From: Erysipelotrichaceae bacterium NK3D112
GTDB lineage: Bacteria > Bacillota_I > Bacilli_A > Erysipelotrichales > Erysipelotrichaceae
Length of the DNA: 64,000 bases
Direction of reading: 5' to 3'
NCBI GenBank assembly: GCA_000701725.1
Contig: JNJQ01000002.1
Span: 164,669 to 228,668 of the forward strand
The first letter of the stretch is position 1; every line of letters begins with the position of its first letter. Both the position numbers and the translations under genes were made by a program. The notes under the pieces were generated by a model. That model was given only the letters and a program-made list of their open reading frames with translations. It did no database searches and was not told the origin of the DNA. Positions 38,243 to 47,606 of this stretch are shown piece by piece.

Positions 38243-40474
38243 ATGGAAAAGTTCAAGAAGAGCTGGAATTTCCACGGACGCACGATTACCGTGGAAAACG
38301 GCGAAATTGCCAAACAGGCAGGCGGATCGGTACTGGTCCGCTATGACGACACAGTGGTTCTTTCCACTGCCACAGCAAGCAACCAGGCGAAGGATACAGA
38401 TTTCTTCCCGCTGACAGTGCTTTACCAGGAAAAGATGTACGCTGCCGGAAAGATTCCGGGCGGCTTCTTACGCAGAGAAGGCAGACCGAGCGAACACGCG
38501 ACACTGACTGCGAGACTGATCGACAGACCGATCCGTCCGCTGTTTGCGGAAGGCTTCAGAAACGAGGTCCAGATTGTCAACACCGTATTCTCGGTTGATC
38601 CCGACTGCTCCAGTGAGATGATGTCGATTTTCGGCTCATCCCTGGCATTATGTGTTTCCGACATCCCGTTCAACGGACCGGTGGCCGGTGTGCAGGTCGG
38701 TCTGGTTGACGGTGAATACATCATCAACCCGACGGTTGAGCAGAGCGAAAGAGCGATCATCAACCTGACCGTTGCCGGCACCAAGGCTGCCATCAACATG
38801 GTTGAGGCAGGCGCCAAGGAAGTCAGCGAAGAGCAGATGCTCGAAGCGCTGGCTGCCGGACATGAGGCAATCAAGGAACTGTGCGCGATCGAAGAGGAAG
38901 TCATCGCCGCATGCGCAAAGGAAAAGATGGAAGTCGTTCTCTATGAGATCGATCCGAAAGTCCGCGCATATGTCGACGCCAATGGCGCAGATCGAATCCG
39001 CAAGGCAGTCACAATCGAAGGCAAGCTGGAACGCTATGGCGCCATCGATGCCCTGATCGCTGAAATGGAAGAAGGCGTTGCGACTCTGGAATGGGAAGAT
39101 GACGCTGCTAAGACAAAGGCTGTCAAGCAGGCGCATGAATACAGCGTCGAGGTTGAGGCCAACGAAATCAGAAGACTGATCTCCGAAGAGAAGATCAGAC
39201 CGGACGGAAGAAAGCTCGATGAGCTGAGACCTCTGGATTCACAGGTTGACCTGCTGCCCCGTGCACACGGCTCCGCCATGTTCACAAGAGGCGAGACACA
39301 GGTCATGTCCGTGACAACACTGGGTCCGCTGTCCGATGCGCAGATCATTGACGATCTGACAACCGTAACCGAAAAGAGATTCATGCACCAGTACAACTTC
39401 CCGCCGTTCTCCGTCGGTGAAGTCGGCCGCATGGGTTCCCCGGGCAGACGTGAAATCGGCCATGGCGCGCTTGGTGAAAGAGCGCTGCTGCAGGTCATGC
39501 CGAGCGAGGATGAATTCCCGTATGCAATCCGCACCAGTGCCGAAGTGCTCGAGTCCAACGGCTCAAGCTCCCAGGCTTCCATCTGTGCGGGCACAATGAG
39601 CCTGATGGCTGCCGGTGTTCCGATCAAGGCAATGGTTGCCGGTGTAGCGATGGGTCTGATCACAGTCGGCGACACATATTCCATCCTGACCGATATCCAG
39701 GGTATGGAAGACCACTACGGCGACATGGACTTCAAGGTTGCCGGCACAAGAAACGGTATCACTGCTCTGCAGATGGATATCAAAGTCACAGGTATTTCAC
39801 AGCAGATTCTCAGAGAAGCTCTTGCCCAGGCGCATAAGGGCCGCATGGAGATTCTCGACAATATGGAAGCAACCATTTCCGAACCGAGACCGGAAGTCTC
39901 CAAGTGGGCTCCGAAGATGGATCACCTCACCATTCCGGTGGACAAAATCCGCATCGTCATCGGCAAGGGCGGCGAGCAGATCGACAAGATCATCGAGGAA
40001 TGCAACGACGTCAAGATTGACATCGATGATGACGGCAAGTGCGTGATCTACCACACTGACCGTGAGATGATCAACAAGGCCAAGCAGATCATCCTCGACC
40101 TCATCCGTGAGGCGAAGATCGACGAGGTCTATGACGCAACCGTTTCCGAAGTACGTGAAAGCTTCGCATTTGTCACCCTGTTCCCGGGTACAGACGCACT
40201 GCTGCATGTCTCCGAACTCTCCTGGGAGAGAGTTGAAAAGATCGGCGATGTGCTCCATGTCGGCGATACCATCAAGGTCAAGGTGATTGCGATTGATGAA
40301 GCGGGCAAGGTCAAGGTATCCGCAAAGAGATGCCTTGAAAAGCCGGAAGGCTATGTGGAGAAGAAGAATCCGCGCCGTCCGGATAGCCGCAACGGCAACC
40401 GTTCACGCGGCGGAAATGAAAAGCCCGCAGCCAACGTTGAGCGCAGAGTTTTCAAAAAGAAGGACAGTGAGTAA
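38243..40474 (+). CDS. pnp: Polyribonucleotide nucleotidyltransferase (PNPase)
   Basis: A 743-residue PNPase: two RNase PH domains, the second with the catalytic [10 protein letters not shown] motif, an all-helical linker, a KH domain ([16 protein letters not shown], about 570-625) and an S1 domain (about 635-705), then a basic tail. It degrades RNA from the 3' end using phosphate. The ribosome site (GAGGAAAAG) is weak and about 13 nt upstream. The leader has a short direct repeat of AGACGAAA(A)G. Confidence 0.97.
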   Translation: MEKFKKSWNFHGRTITVENGEIAKQAGGSVLVRYDDTVVLSTATASNQAKDTDFFPLTVLYQEKMYAAGKIPGGFLRREGRPSEHATLTARLIDRPIRPLFAEGFRNEVQIVNTVFSVDPDCSSEMMSIFGSSLALCVSDIPFNGPVAGVQVGLVDGEYIINPTVEQSERAIINLTVAGTKAAINMVEAGAKEVSEEQMLEALAAGHEAIKELCAIEEEVIAACAKEKMEVVLYEIDPKVRAYVDANGADRIRKAVTIEGKLERYGAIDALIAEMEEGVATLEWEDDAAKTKAVKQAHEYSVEVEANEIRRLISEEKIRPDGRKLDELRPLDSQVDLLPRAHGSAMFTRGETQVMSVTTLGPLSDAQIIDDLTTVTEKRFMHQYNFPPFSVGEVGRMGSPGRREIGHGALGERALLQVMPSEDEFPYAIRTSAEVLESNGSSSQASICAGTMSLMAAGVPIKAMVAGVAMGLITVGDTYSILTDIQGMEDHYGDMDFKVAGTRNGITALQMDIKVTGISQQILREALAQAHKGRMEILDNMEATISEPRPEVSKWAPKMDHLTIPVDKIRIVIGKGGEQIDKIIEECNDVKIDIDDDGKCVIYHTDREMINKAKQIILDLIREAKIDEVYDATVSEVRESFAFVTLFPGTDALLHVSELSWERVEKIGDVLHVGDTIKVKVIAIDEAGKVKVSAKRCLEKPEGYVEKKNPRRPDSRNGNRSRGGNEKPAANVERRVFKKKDSE

Positions 40475-40499
40475 AAAGAGGGCTTCAAGCCTTCTTTTT
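40473..40499 (+). terminator. Terminator of pnp
   Basis: 11-bp A-rich stem (40473-40483 with 40489-40499) ending in five T residues. Another short gap then leads to trmB. Confidence 0.85.
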
Positions 40500-40518
40500 C
40501 ATAAAAAGGGTAAACATC

Positions 40519-41187
40519 ATGAGAATGAGAAAGAAAAAATGGGCCGATCCCTGGATCGCGGAACACGGCGATTATATCTATGAGGATCCCTCCGCATTCA
40601 AAGGCAAATGGAGAGATCTGCTCAATTGTGAAATCCTTCATGTGGAAATCGGCACCGGCAAGGGCGACTACCTCAACCATATGGCGGCCATGTATCCGAA
40701 TGAGGGCTGGGTCGGAATCGAAAAGGACCGCAGCGCCGCAGCCGTCGCCGCAAGAAAAGCGCTGGAGGATGAAAACTGCGATCTTCATAACAAGCGGATG
40801 ATCGTCAACCGCGCGGAGATGATGGAAGAGTGGTTTGAGGAAAATGAGATCGACATCATTCATCTCAATTTCTCCGATCCCTGGCCCAAGAAGGGAACAC
40901 ATAAGCGCCGTCTGTCCTCCAAGACATTTCTCGACATGTACAGAAAACTGCTCAAAGATGACGGAAAGATCCGCATGAAAACGGACAACAAGGATCTCTT
41001 TGAGGATTCCGTATGCTATTTCACCGCCAACGGCTGGATGTTTGAGGAATTCTCGGTGGACTATCGAAGAGAGCCTCATGAAGAGGATGCGATCACCGAA
41101 TATGAACAGCGTTTCCTCGATCTTAATCAGCCGATCTATCAGCTTTGCGCCATCCGGTGCAAAGAAAACGGCGATATGGTAGAATAA
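40519..41187 (+). CDS. trmB: tRNA (guanine46-N7)-methyltransferase TrmB
   Basis: A 222-residue SAM methyltransferase with motif I in VEIGTGKGDYL, the catalytic NFSDPWPKKGTHKRRL segment, and the C-terminal YEQRF conserved pattern. It makes m7G46 in tRNA. ATG 40519 has AAGGGT upstream. The lipoprotein gene follows 19 nt after its stop and is probably co-transcribed. Confidence 0.96.
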   Translation: MRMRKKKWADPWIAEHGDYIYEDPSAFKGKWRDLLNCEILHVEIGTGKGDYLNHMAAMYPNEGWVGIEKDRSAAAVAARKALEDENCDLHNKRMIVNRAEMMEEWFEENEIDIIHLNFSDPWPKKGTHKRRLSSKTFLDMYRKLLKDDGKIRMKTDNKDLFEDSVCYFTANGWMFEEFSVDYRREPHEEDAITEYEQRFLDLNQPIYQLCAIRCKENGDMVE

Positions 41188-41206
41188 GCGCGGAGGCGCA
41201 ACCCGT

Positions 41207-41917
41207 ATGAAAAAGATTGTCTGTCTGATATTGGTTCTGTTTCTGAGTTCCTGCTCCGAATACCGGGGCAGTGTTCAAAGCCGTCTGGATCAGCAGATTT
41301 CAGCGTGCGAAAACAGCGCCATATCCAATCCCAACAACCGCAAGACCTATTATTCGTATTATCTGGATCCTTCCATCGGGCGTGTCTATTCCACCGGCAC
41401 CGGCAATGTGTTTTCGCTGGACGGAATCAGTTTCGTCATGAATCTTGACGTTGCGAAAATCATCAACGAAAAATACTATCCGCTCAAACTCGATATCCAT
41501 GAATACGCCCTGGGCGGGGATGTGCTTGCGCAAAGAGACGGAACCGTCACGGATATCAGCGGCAATGAGCTTCCTTACCATGCGGCGGTGCTGCTGGCAA
41601 AGGATATGGAAGTGCTGGTGAGTGTCGAATGCGGATATATGAAATTCGACTCGTTATGCAATACGAATATCGCGCCTGTGATCGCCGCGAAAATGATTGA
41701 GATCGGCCGTTCGGTCAGTGTCAGCACCACGGAAGTCCTCAACGCATATACAACGCTTTCCGGCATTGATTATGTCGGCACACCGGTGGAACTGTTTGAA
41801 AACAAGGCGCCTGAAAACGGCTCGATTGAGGAGCTGCTTGTCGATTATGAGGGCAGAGCGACACCGGAAGCCTCAGCTGAACCGAGTCCGGATGCGGAAA
41901 AGGAAAACGACGAATAA
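41207..41917 (+). CDS. Lipoprotein of unknown function
   Basis: A 236-residue protein with a lipoprotein signal; the lipobox LSSC puts the lipidated cysteine near residue 16. The mature part is about 190 residues of mixed alpha/beta, with internal cysteines (about 144 and 152), and an acidic, Pro/Ala/Glu-rich tail. I know no family. It probably shares a transcript with trmB. Confidence 0.75.
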   Translation: MKKIVCLILVLFLSSCSEYRGSVQSRLDQQISACENSAISNPNNRKTYYSYYLDPSIGRVYSTGTGNVFSLDGISFVMNLDVAKIINEKYYPLKLDIHEYALGGDVLAQRDGTVTDISGNELPYHAAVLLAKDMEVLVSVECGYMKFDSLCNTNIAPVIAAKMIEIGRSVSVSTTEVLNAYTTLSGIDYVGTPVELFENKAPENGSIEELLVDYEGRATPEASAEPSPDAEKENDE

Positions 41918-42001
41918 GGATGCATTGCATTCAAAGAAGTCTGAACATGAGCGCCCCATTGTGCTTACTGGCATGAAAAATGCATGTGCGCTGATGTTTT
42001 G

Positions 42002-42010
42002 TGGTATTAT
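42002..42010 (+). promoter_or_regulatory. Extended -10 promoter element of the disordered-protein gene
   Basis: TGG followed by TATTAT (42005-42010), 63 nt before the start codon, in the same TTTGTGGTATTATT context as the pnp promoter. Confidence 0.5.
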
Positions 42011-42072
42011 TTTTATTAACATTGATGCTGATTTAGCATAAAATAAAGAATGTATTCCAGGAGGGAAATCAT

Positions 42073-42924
42073 ATGCTTAAAAAATTACAGGGTCTGCTGT
42101 TCGAAGAAGACGACGACGATATTGAGGAAGAGGAAGAAGAGGTAGTTGAAGAGCCTGCCCGTACTCCGAAGGCTGAAACTCCCGTCAAACAGCCCGAACC
42201 TCAGCCGGTTGTTCAGGAAAAACCGCAGCCTGCGCCGAAACCCGAGCCGGTGCTCAGTGCAGAGGAAACCGTTGATGTCCGTCCTGCCATGCAGAGAATT
42301 GATGTGACACAGCAGATTCCGGTAGCCGAGACAAGAAAAGAACCGGTCAGAAACGAGTCTGTATTCAAGGAACCGGCTAAACCGGCCGCTCCGAAATTTG
42401 ATATCAAGGTTGATGAGAAGCCTGCACCCGCAGCTGCCAGACCCAAGTCAAAGCCGGCTGCCAAGCCTGCACGCCGTGAAGAGAAACCGGCCCGTTCCGG
42501 TTATCAGTTCCAGCCTGTGATCAGCCCGATTTTCGGTGTGGATGAAAAGGACATGAATGCCCTGAAGACAACAACCACAAAGATTTCGGAAGTCCAGAAG
42601 GCAAAGAACGACCCGAATATCAGCCCGATTATAAGTCCGATGTACGGCGTCAACCAGGAAGACAAGCCGTCCAGCATCCAGAAGAGTGTCAAGAAGTCCA
42701 ATGAGCAGGAGAAAATCATGGCGACTCCGGCAGCCATCGCCGCCGAGGATGATATCCTTGATTTCTCACTCGATGATATTCTGAAAGAAAGAGACGAGGA
42801 ATTCGCAAGCGCGAAGAATGCGGCTGAATCCACAGAACCGCTCTTCCCGGATCTCAACCTCTGGGATGAGGAGCCGGAAAGCGCTGATGACGCAACCATC
42901 GTCATTGAAAAACCGGTCAGATAA
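42073..42924 (+). CDS. Acidic, largely disordered protein with duplicated SPI(F/Y)GV motif
   Basis: A 283-residue cytosolic protein with no membrane segment. Residues 1-30 are very acidic, 30-145 are Pro/Lys/Ala/Glu-rich, and two copies of a short motif stand out: V149-ISPIFGVDEKD-160 and P185-IISPMYGVNQED-197. A conserved-looking acidic C-terminal helix (DDILDFSLDDILKERDEEF) follows. The pattern suggests a scaffold whose short motifs bind a partner. I recall similar SPxYG motifs in uncharacterised Bacillota/Mollicutes proteins, but this is from memory. AGGAGGG precedes the ATG, and a terminator follows. Confidence 0.75.
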   Translation: MLKKLQGLLFEEDDDDIEEEEEEVVEEPARTPKAETPVKQPEPQPVVQEKPQPAPKPEPVLSAEETVDVRPAMQRIDVTQQIPVAETRKEPVRNESVFKEPAKPAAPKFDIKVDEKPAPAAARPKSKPAAKPARREEKPARSGYQFQPVISPIFGVDEKDMNALKTTTTKISEVQKAKNDPNISPIISPMYGVNQEDKPSSIQKSVKKSNEQEKIMATPAAIAAEDDILDFSLDDILKERDEEFASAKNAAESTEPLFPDLNLWDEEPESADDATIVIEKPVR

Positions 42925-42940
42925 AATGATTCAAAAGATA

Positions 42941-42967
42941 GCCGGGCGGTGATCCGCCGGGCTTTTT
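42941..42967 (+). terminator. Terminator of the 42073 gene
   Basis: GGCGG/CCGCC stem with TGAT loop, extended by three pairs beyond one mismatch, followed by six T residues. Confidence 0.85.
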
Positions 42968-43039
42968 TCATGTTTCTTGACAAATCCGGAAATGCGCCAA
43001 GCACGTCTTTGAATGCATGGTTAAGCGCTATCATTCGTG

Positions 43040-43068
43040 TTGAAAAAGTTTTCAGAGAATAATATAAT
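43040..43068 (+). promoter_or_regulatory. Promoter of the 43091-44449 pair
   Basis: -35 TTGAAA (43040-43045), 17-nt spacer, consensus -10 TATAAT (43063-43068), 23 nt before the start codon. One of the best matches in the window. Confidence 0.85.
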
Positions 43069-43090
43069 CGATTTAGAAGGAGACCGTATT

Positions 43091-43456
43091 ATGGACGATT
43101 TATTACTTGCATTGCAAAATGTTTCACAGCAGCTGATTCCGATTCTCGGAGCGGTTGCGCTGGTTTTTCTGTGCATTCTGTTAAGAAAAATCGTGGCACT
43201 TGTGGAAGGCATTACCGCGACTGTGAAAGGACTTGATCCGACTCTGCGTCTTGTCGACAAGAGCATTGAGAAAGTGCAGGCTCCGCTCGATACAGTCGTT
43301 AAATACAGTCATACACTCGATAAGGTACATGACAAGACTGCGGAGACATTCGGTAAGGCCGTCGACTTTGCCAGCGACAATATTGATAATCTGAAAGAAT
43401 TTGTCGCAGATAAACTGCCGAAGGAGGAAACGGAATCCGCGGCAGGTGAGGAGTAA
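43091..43456 (+). CDS. DUF948-like small membrane protein
   Basis: A 121-residue protein with one hydrophobic segment (about 16-35) followed by an amphipathic helical stretch (GITATVKGLDPTLRLVDKSIEKVQAPLDTVV), a layout like DUF948 proteins of Gram-positive bacteria. ATG 43091 has AGAAGGAGA upstream; the longer frame from 43037 would overlap the promoter. It is followed 3 nt later by an acidic helical protein, as DUF948 proteins often pair with YtxH-like proteins. Confidence 0.75.
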   Translation: MDDLLLALQNVSQQLIPILGAVALVFLCILLRKIVALVEGITATVKGLDPTLRLVDKSIEKVQAPLDTVVKYSHTLDKVHDKTAETFGKAVDFASDNIDNLKEFVADKLPKEETESAAGEE

Positions 43457-43459
43457 TTT

Positions 43460-44449
43460 ATGAGTGAAGAAAAGAAGATTAACGATGCTGAGGAAAAGGT
43501 CATCGACTTTGATAATTCCGATGAACCGATTGACTCAATCGAAAAAACCGTTGAGAACCTGAAAAAGAAGATTCAGGAACTCAATGAAAAGCCCGCCGAG
43601 GCAGAAGAGACAACCGCTGAGACGGAAGTGAATCCGGAAATCAGCCAGGCAGTTGAAGAAGTGATGAACAAAGCCGAAGAACAGGCACCAGAAGCTGCCG
43701 AGGCTGTTCAGGAAGCAGCTGAACAGGCCGGTGAAAAGCTGGAAGAGGCAGAAGAAAAAGCCGAAAGCATTCTCGAATCCGTCGATGACAAATTCGAGGA
43801 TTTCGTTGATGCGGCCAAGGAAAAAATGGAACAGATCGGCGATGCCATCGAGCAGAAGATCGATAACATCAAGGAAGAGTTCGATGATGACGCTGATGAG
43901 ATCCATGAGGCTGCGGATGATATTGATGATGAGGAAGACGGCTATGACATCCCTGATTTTGTGTCCAGTGAAAAGAACACAAAACTCGATGAATTCAAAG
44001 AGAATGCGATGAAGACCGTCAATGAGTCCATCGACAATGTCAAAGAGGCGGCTGACCAGTTCATGAGCAAGCCCGAGGTGAAGAATGCCGTTGACAATGT
44101 GAAGGACAATGTAAATAAGGCGGTTGAAACCGCCAAGGTTCATATTGCCAAAGTAACTGACAAACCTGAGGTGCAGGAATTTGCAAAACAGGCTCAGGAA
44201 GGCTTTAAGAAAGCGGCTGAGGGAATCAGCGGCGGCGCAAAGCTTGCGGCGAAGAAGATCGATGAGACAATGAACAGCCCGCAGGTTCAGGAAGCCATTG
44301 TCAAGGCGAAGAATACTGCGGCAGGTCTCTTCAATTCCGCCGTTGGATCCATTCAGTCCCTGTTTGGAAAGAAAGAAGAAGCAGCCGAAGAGGAAAAGAT
44401 TGAAATCTCTGTGGAGGACACAGAAGAAGCAGATGAAAAGAGCGAATGA
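43460..44449 (+). CDS. Acidic, apolipoprotein-like helical protein
   Basis: A 329-residue protein made nearly all of charged amphipathic helices: a Glu/Ala-rich first half, a short break (DIPDFVSSEKN, about 165-175) and a second half with 11/22-residue periodicity (KPEVKNAVDNVKDNVNKAVE, KPEVQEFAKQAQEGFKKAAE). No signal or transmembrane segment. It resembles LEA/YtxH/apolipoprotein-type proteins, which coat membranes or protect under stress. Function is unknown. It is co-transcribed with the DUF948-like gene. Confidence 0.75.
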   Translation: MSEEKKINDAEEKVIDFDNSDEPIDSIEKTVENLKKKIQELNEKPAEAEETTAETEVNPEISQAVEEVMNKAEEQAPEAAEAVQEAAEQAGEKLEEAEEKAESILESVDDKFEDFVDAAKEKMEQIGDAIEQKIDNIKEEFDDDADEIHEAADDIDDEEDGYDIPDFVSSEKNTKLDEFKENAMKTVNESIDNVKEAADQFMSKPEVKNAVDNVKDNVNKAVETAKVHIAKVTDKPEVQEFAKQAQEGFKKAAEGISGGAKLAAKKIDETMNSPQVQEAIVKAKNTAAGLFNSAVGSIQSLFGKKEEAAEEEKIEISVEDTEEADEKSE

Positions 44450-44474
44450 GTGAGAGAAAGGTGGTTTTGCGTAC

Positions 44475-45467
44475 ATGAAAAGAGTAACGATTTATGATGT
44501 CGCGAAAGAAGCCGGTGTCTCACTTGCGACAGTATCACGTGTCATCAACGGTTCCAATGTGGTAAAGGGACCGACCCGTGATAAGGTACAGGCAGCCGTG
44601 GATAAACTGGGATACAAACCGAATGCAATCGCCCAGGGTCTCGCTCTGCAAAAGAGCACAACAATCGGCCTGGTTGTCCCGGAAGCCAGCTTTACCTATA
44701 CCGGTCAGATCATCAACGGACTGATCGATGTGGCAAAGATTTACAGCTACAACATCATTCTGCATACCGTCACGGCAGGCATTACCGATCTCAGTTCAGT
44801 CATTGAGGATATCATCAAATCCCATGTGGACGGTGTCATTCTGTATTATGACAAACAGGATGTTCCGGAAATGGAAACCCTGTCCAAGTACAATATTCCG
44901 ATCGTTCTGATCGGCGGCAGAATTCACGGTGAAAGAATCTGTTCCGTCTATGTGGATATTGAGAAGGCTGTATATGAGCTGACTACCAAATATCTCGAAG
45001 AGGGCAAGGATTCCATTGCGATCATTGAGGACCGCAAGAACCAGTATGCATGCACACAGATGGTCAACGGCGCCTCGCGTGCCTTTGAGGCAAAGGGCAA
45101 GAAGTTCGAAGGCTTCCTGGAGATTCCGGCTGAAGCCAGAACAAGCTATCTGTTCCTGCAGCAGTGGCTCAAAGATCACAGATATGATCTGATGATCGGC
45201 AACCGTGATTCCCAGGCGATGGCAATCGTCAACGCGGCCAGAGAGAATGATATTGCCGTGCCAAATGAGATGGAAGTCGCATGCGTCATTGACACAAAGT
45301 ACAATGCGATGATGCGTCCGCAGATTTCCAGTTTCTCCATTCCGTCGTATGATCTCGGTGCAGTTTCCATGCGTGTGATGACCAAGATGCTTTCCAATGA
45401 AATGGAAGCGGACCGCATGATTGAACTGAGCTATCTCTTCACACCGCGCCAGACAACAAAGAATTGA
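44475..45467 (+). CDS. LacI-family transcriptional regulator (CcpA-like)
   Basis: A 330-residue regulator with an N-terminal LacI helix-turn-helix (TIYDVAKEAGVSLATVSRVING, residues about 4-25), hinge helix (YKPNAIAQGLALQKS) and periplasmic-binding-like effector domain. The DNA-binding part resembles CcpA-like repressors. It may read carbon status or a sugar; no sugar genes are next to it. Downstream is the tyrS T-box, whose -35 overlaps this gene's stop codon. Confidence 0.9.
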   Translation: MKRVTIYDVAKEAGVSLATVSRVINGSNVVKGPTRDKVQAAVDKLGYKPNAIAQGLALQKSTTIGLVVPEASFTYTGQIINGLIDVAKIYSYNIILHTVTAGITDLSSVIEDIIKSHVDGVILYYDKQDVPEMETLSKYNIPIVLIGGRIHGERICSVYVDIEKAVYELTTKYLEEGKDSIAIIEDRKNQYACTQMVNGASRAFEAKGKKFEGFLEIPAEARTSYLFLQQWLKDHRYDLMIGNRDSQAMAIVNAARENDIAVPNEMEVACVIDTKYNAMMRPQISSFSIPSYDLGAVSMRVMTKMLSNEMEADRMIELSYLFTPRQTTKN

Positions 45468-45491
45468 CAAATCCGATTTGCGGGATATAAA
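45464..45491 (+). promoter_or_regulatory. Promoter of tyrS T-box transcript
   Basis: Consensus -35 TTGACA (45464-45469), 16-nt spacer, -10 TATAAA (45486-45491). The -35 overlaps the stop codon of the LacI gene. Confidence 0.85.
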
Positions 45492-45499
45492 ATCTATTC

Positions 45500-45722
45500 G
45501 CGATGATCAGGATAAGTAGCGGATGGATCCTTTCGCAAAGAGAGTTCCCGGCTGGTGCGAGGGAATGAGAGAACTTCCGTGAATACACCTGTGAGCTTCC
45601 TGCCTCAAAAGACAGGACGTGCGCGCCTGCGTTAAAGGCATAGATGAGTGCACATGATTGTGAACTAAGGTGGTACCGCGCTTCAGGCGTCCTTAGAATG
45701 ATGAGGACGCCTTTTATATATG
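45500..45722 (+). promoter_or_regulatory. T-box leader, tyrosine-specific
   Basis: The T-box sequence AAGGTGGTACCGCG lies at 45667-45680. Upstream, Stem I carries a CAGGATAAGTAG segment and a specifier loop in which UAC (45584-45586) follows GAA and precedes A, the expected Tyr codon context. Downstream is the competing terminator: AGGCGTCC (45685-45692) with GGACGCCT (45705-45712), then T residues. Uncharged tRNA-Tyr should stabilise the antiterminator and switch on tyrS. Confidence 0.95.
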
Positions 45723-45740
45723 CGTCCGGGGAGAAAGAGT

Positions 45741-46988
45741 ATGAATTTTATTGAAGAACTTGAATGGAGAGGTCTTGTCAAGGACTGCACTGACCGTGAA
45801 GGTCTTGAAAAGCAGCTTGAGAAGCCGACAACAATCTACTGCGGTTTCGATCCGACCGCGGATTCCCTGCATGTCGGACATCTGCAGCAGATCCTGCTGC
45901 TGAGAAGATACCAGCAGGCAGGCCATCAGCCGATCGCACTCTGCGGCGGCTTTACCGGAATGATCGGCGACCCGCGTCCGACAACCGAGCGCAAGCTGCT
46001 CACCCATGAGGAAGTGCTCCACAATGCGGACTGCATCCGTGAACAGCTCGCCCATTTCCTTTCATTTGAAGGCGACAATGCGGCAATCATGGAAAACAAC
46101 AATAACTGGCTGGGCTCAATGACACTGCTGGATTATCTGCGTGATTACGGCAAACTGTTCAATGTCAGCTACATGCTGCAGAAGGACACCATCAAGAAGA
46201 GACTTGATTCCGGTATTTCATACACCGAATTCAGCTATACGATTCTGCAGGCGATTGACTGGCTGCAGCTCTACAAGCGCCACAACTGCCAGATCCAGAT
46301 CGGCGGCAGCGACCAGTGGGGCAACCTGACAACGGGTACTGAACTGATCCGCAAGGTCGTCGGCGACAACGCAGGCATCTTCGGCATCACTTCACCGCTC
46401 ATTACAAAGAGCGACGGCTCCAAGTTCGGCAAGAGCGAAGGCAAGAATGTCTGGCTTGATCCCAAGAGAACCAATGCCTATGAATTCTACCAGTTCTGGG
46501 TCAACACACCGGACAGCGACATCATCGACTACCTCAAAAGACTCTCATTCGCAACTCCCGAAAAGATCATGGAGATCGAAAAGCAGATGCAGGAGCATCC
46601 TGAGGAAAGAGCCGGCCAGAAGCTGCTGGCGGCTGAGCTGACCGAGCTTGTCCATGGCAAGGAAGGCCTTGAGAAGGCGCTGCGCATCACCGAGACATTC
46701 TTCCGCGGCAACATCATGGATCTGCCGGCAGAAGAGATCAAGGAAGGTCTTGCCGATGCGAAGAAGACACAGGTCGAAGACGGCGTGCTTCTGATCGACG
46801 CCCTGGTTGCGGCTGAAATCTGCAAATCCAAGGGTGAGGCGAGAAAGCTGATCCAGCAGGGCTCTGTCAGCGTCAACGGCGAAAAGAAGACAGCGCTTGA
46901 CACAGTACTGCTCAAAAAGGATGCGGTCAGCGAAGAGTTCACAATTCTTAAAAAGGGAAAGAAGAACTACTTCATTCTGACATTCTGA
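45741..46988 (+). CDS. tyrS: Tyrosyl-tRNA synthetase
   Basis: A 415-residue class I synthetase with the HIGH-type motif HVGH (in PTADSLHVGHLQQ), the KMSKS-type motif KFGKSEG and a C-terminal S4 RNA-binding domain (about 350-410). ATG 45741 follows GGGGAGAAAG; the frame open from 45720 lies in the leader terminator. Expression is controlled by the upstream T-box. A terminator follows. Confidence 0.97.
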   Translation: MNFIEELEWRGLVKDCTDREGLEKQLEKPTTIYCGFDPTADSLHVGHLQQILLLRRYQQAGHQPIALCGGFTGMIGDPRPTTERKLLTHEEVLHNADCIREQLAHFLSFEGDNAAIMENNNNWLGSMTLLDYLRDYGKLFNVSYMLQKDTIKKRLDSGISYTEFSYTILQAIDWLQLYKRHNCQIQIGGSDQWGNLTTGTELIRKVVGDNAGIFGITSPLITKSDGSKFGKSEGKNVWLDPKRTNAYEFYQFWVNTPDSDIIDYLKRLSFATPEKIMEIEKQMQEHPEERAGQKLLAAELTELVHGKEGLEKALRITETFFRGNIMDLPAEEIKEGLADAKKTQVEDGVLLIDALVAAEICKSKGEARKLIQQGSVSVNGEKKTALDTVLLKKDAVSEEFTILKKGKKNYFILTF

Positions 46989-47012
46989 AAATTCTTAAAA
47001 ATATGATTCACG

Positions 47013-47032
47013 GGCGGCGAAGGCCGCCTTTT
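47013..47032 (+). terminator. Terminator of tyrS
   Basis: GGCGGC (47013-47018) with GCCGCC (47023-47028), 4-nt loop and TTTT. Confidence 0.8.
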
Positions 47033-47035
47033 CTC

Positions 47036-47044
47036 TGTTATAAT
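47036..47044 (+). promoter_or_regulatory. Extended -10 promoter element of the 47064 lipoprotein gene
   Basis: TGT followed by consensus TATAAT (47039-47044), 19 nt before the start codon. Confidence 0.6.
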
Positions 47045-47063
47045 TCTTGTTGAGGTTTTAAGC

Positions 47064-47606
47064 ATGAAAAAATATCTGATACCGGTCATTGCCGGCAGTC
47101 TTCTGCTTTGCGCCTGCGGCAAAAAGGGAAGCGACGGCGATGTGACCAGATATGAAACATATTACAGAGCGGTTACGGAGAATACAAAATTCATCACGGA
47201 AAGTGAAAACTACACGGTCAGCGCCGAAATGACGCAATGGGATGACGGAACATACCGCTACTATGTGATCTTCGATGAGCCGCGGATTTCAATGTACGAC
47301 ATTGTGATCATGGCTGTTGAGGACAACCGTCCTTATGAGGAGGCGGTCAAGATGATGCCTTCCTCCGGCATATTCGATGCGACAAGCTCTATGATCCCCA
47401 ACCAGGTCAATTCCAAAGCGGGCTTTGTCAAAGGCCTGATCATCAGCGGCGAATGTGATGAGGAACCGGTTGAGCTGGATATCATGGTTGAGTGGAAAGA
47501 CCGCTCCGGCAAAAACGCGACCCGTGAATTCCTGAGTATGGAACTGGGAATGGACGGAATCATCAGCGGGAATGAGGAAGAAGTCCCGCAAGAGGAACAG
47601 CCCTGA
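47064..47606 (+). CDS. Lipoprotein of unknown function
   Basis: A 180-residue predicted lipoprotein (MKKYLIPVIAGSLLLCACGKK; lipobox ending at about C18) with a mature domain of about 155 residues and an acidic tail. I do not recognise a domain. Its stop overlaps the start of the flippase gene by 1 nt, so it may be an envelope partner of that protein. The signal and GKK start resemble the lipoprotein at 56646, but the bodies differ. Confidence 0.75.
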   Translation: MKKYLIPVIAGSLLLCACGKKGSDGDVTRYETYYRAVTENTKFITESENYTVSAEMTQWDDGTYRYYVIFDEPRISMYDIVIMAVEDNRPYEEAVKMMPSSGIFDATSSMIPNQVNSKAGFVKGLIISGECDEEPVELDIMVEWKDRSGKNATREFLSMELGMDGIISGNEEEVPQEEQP

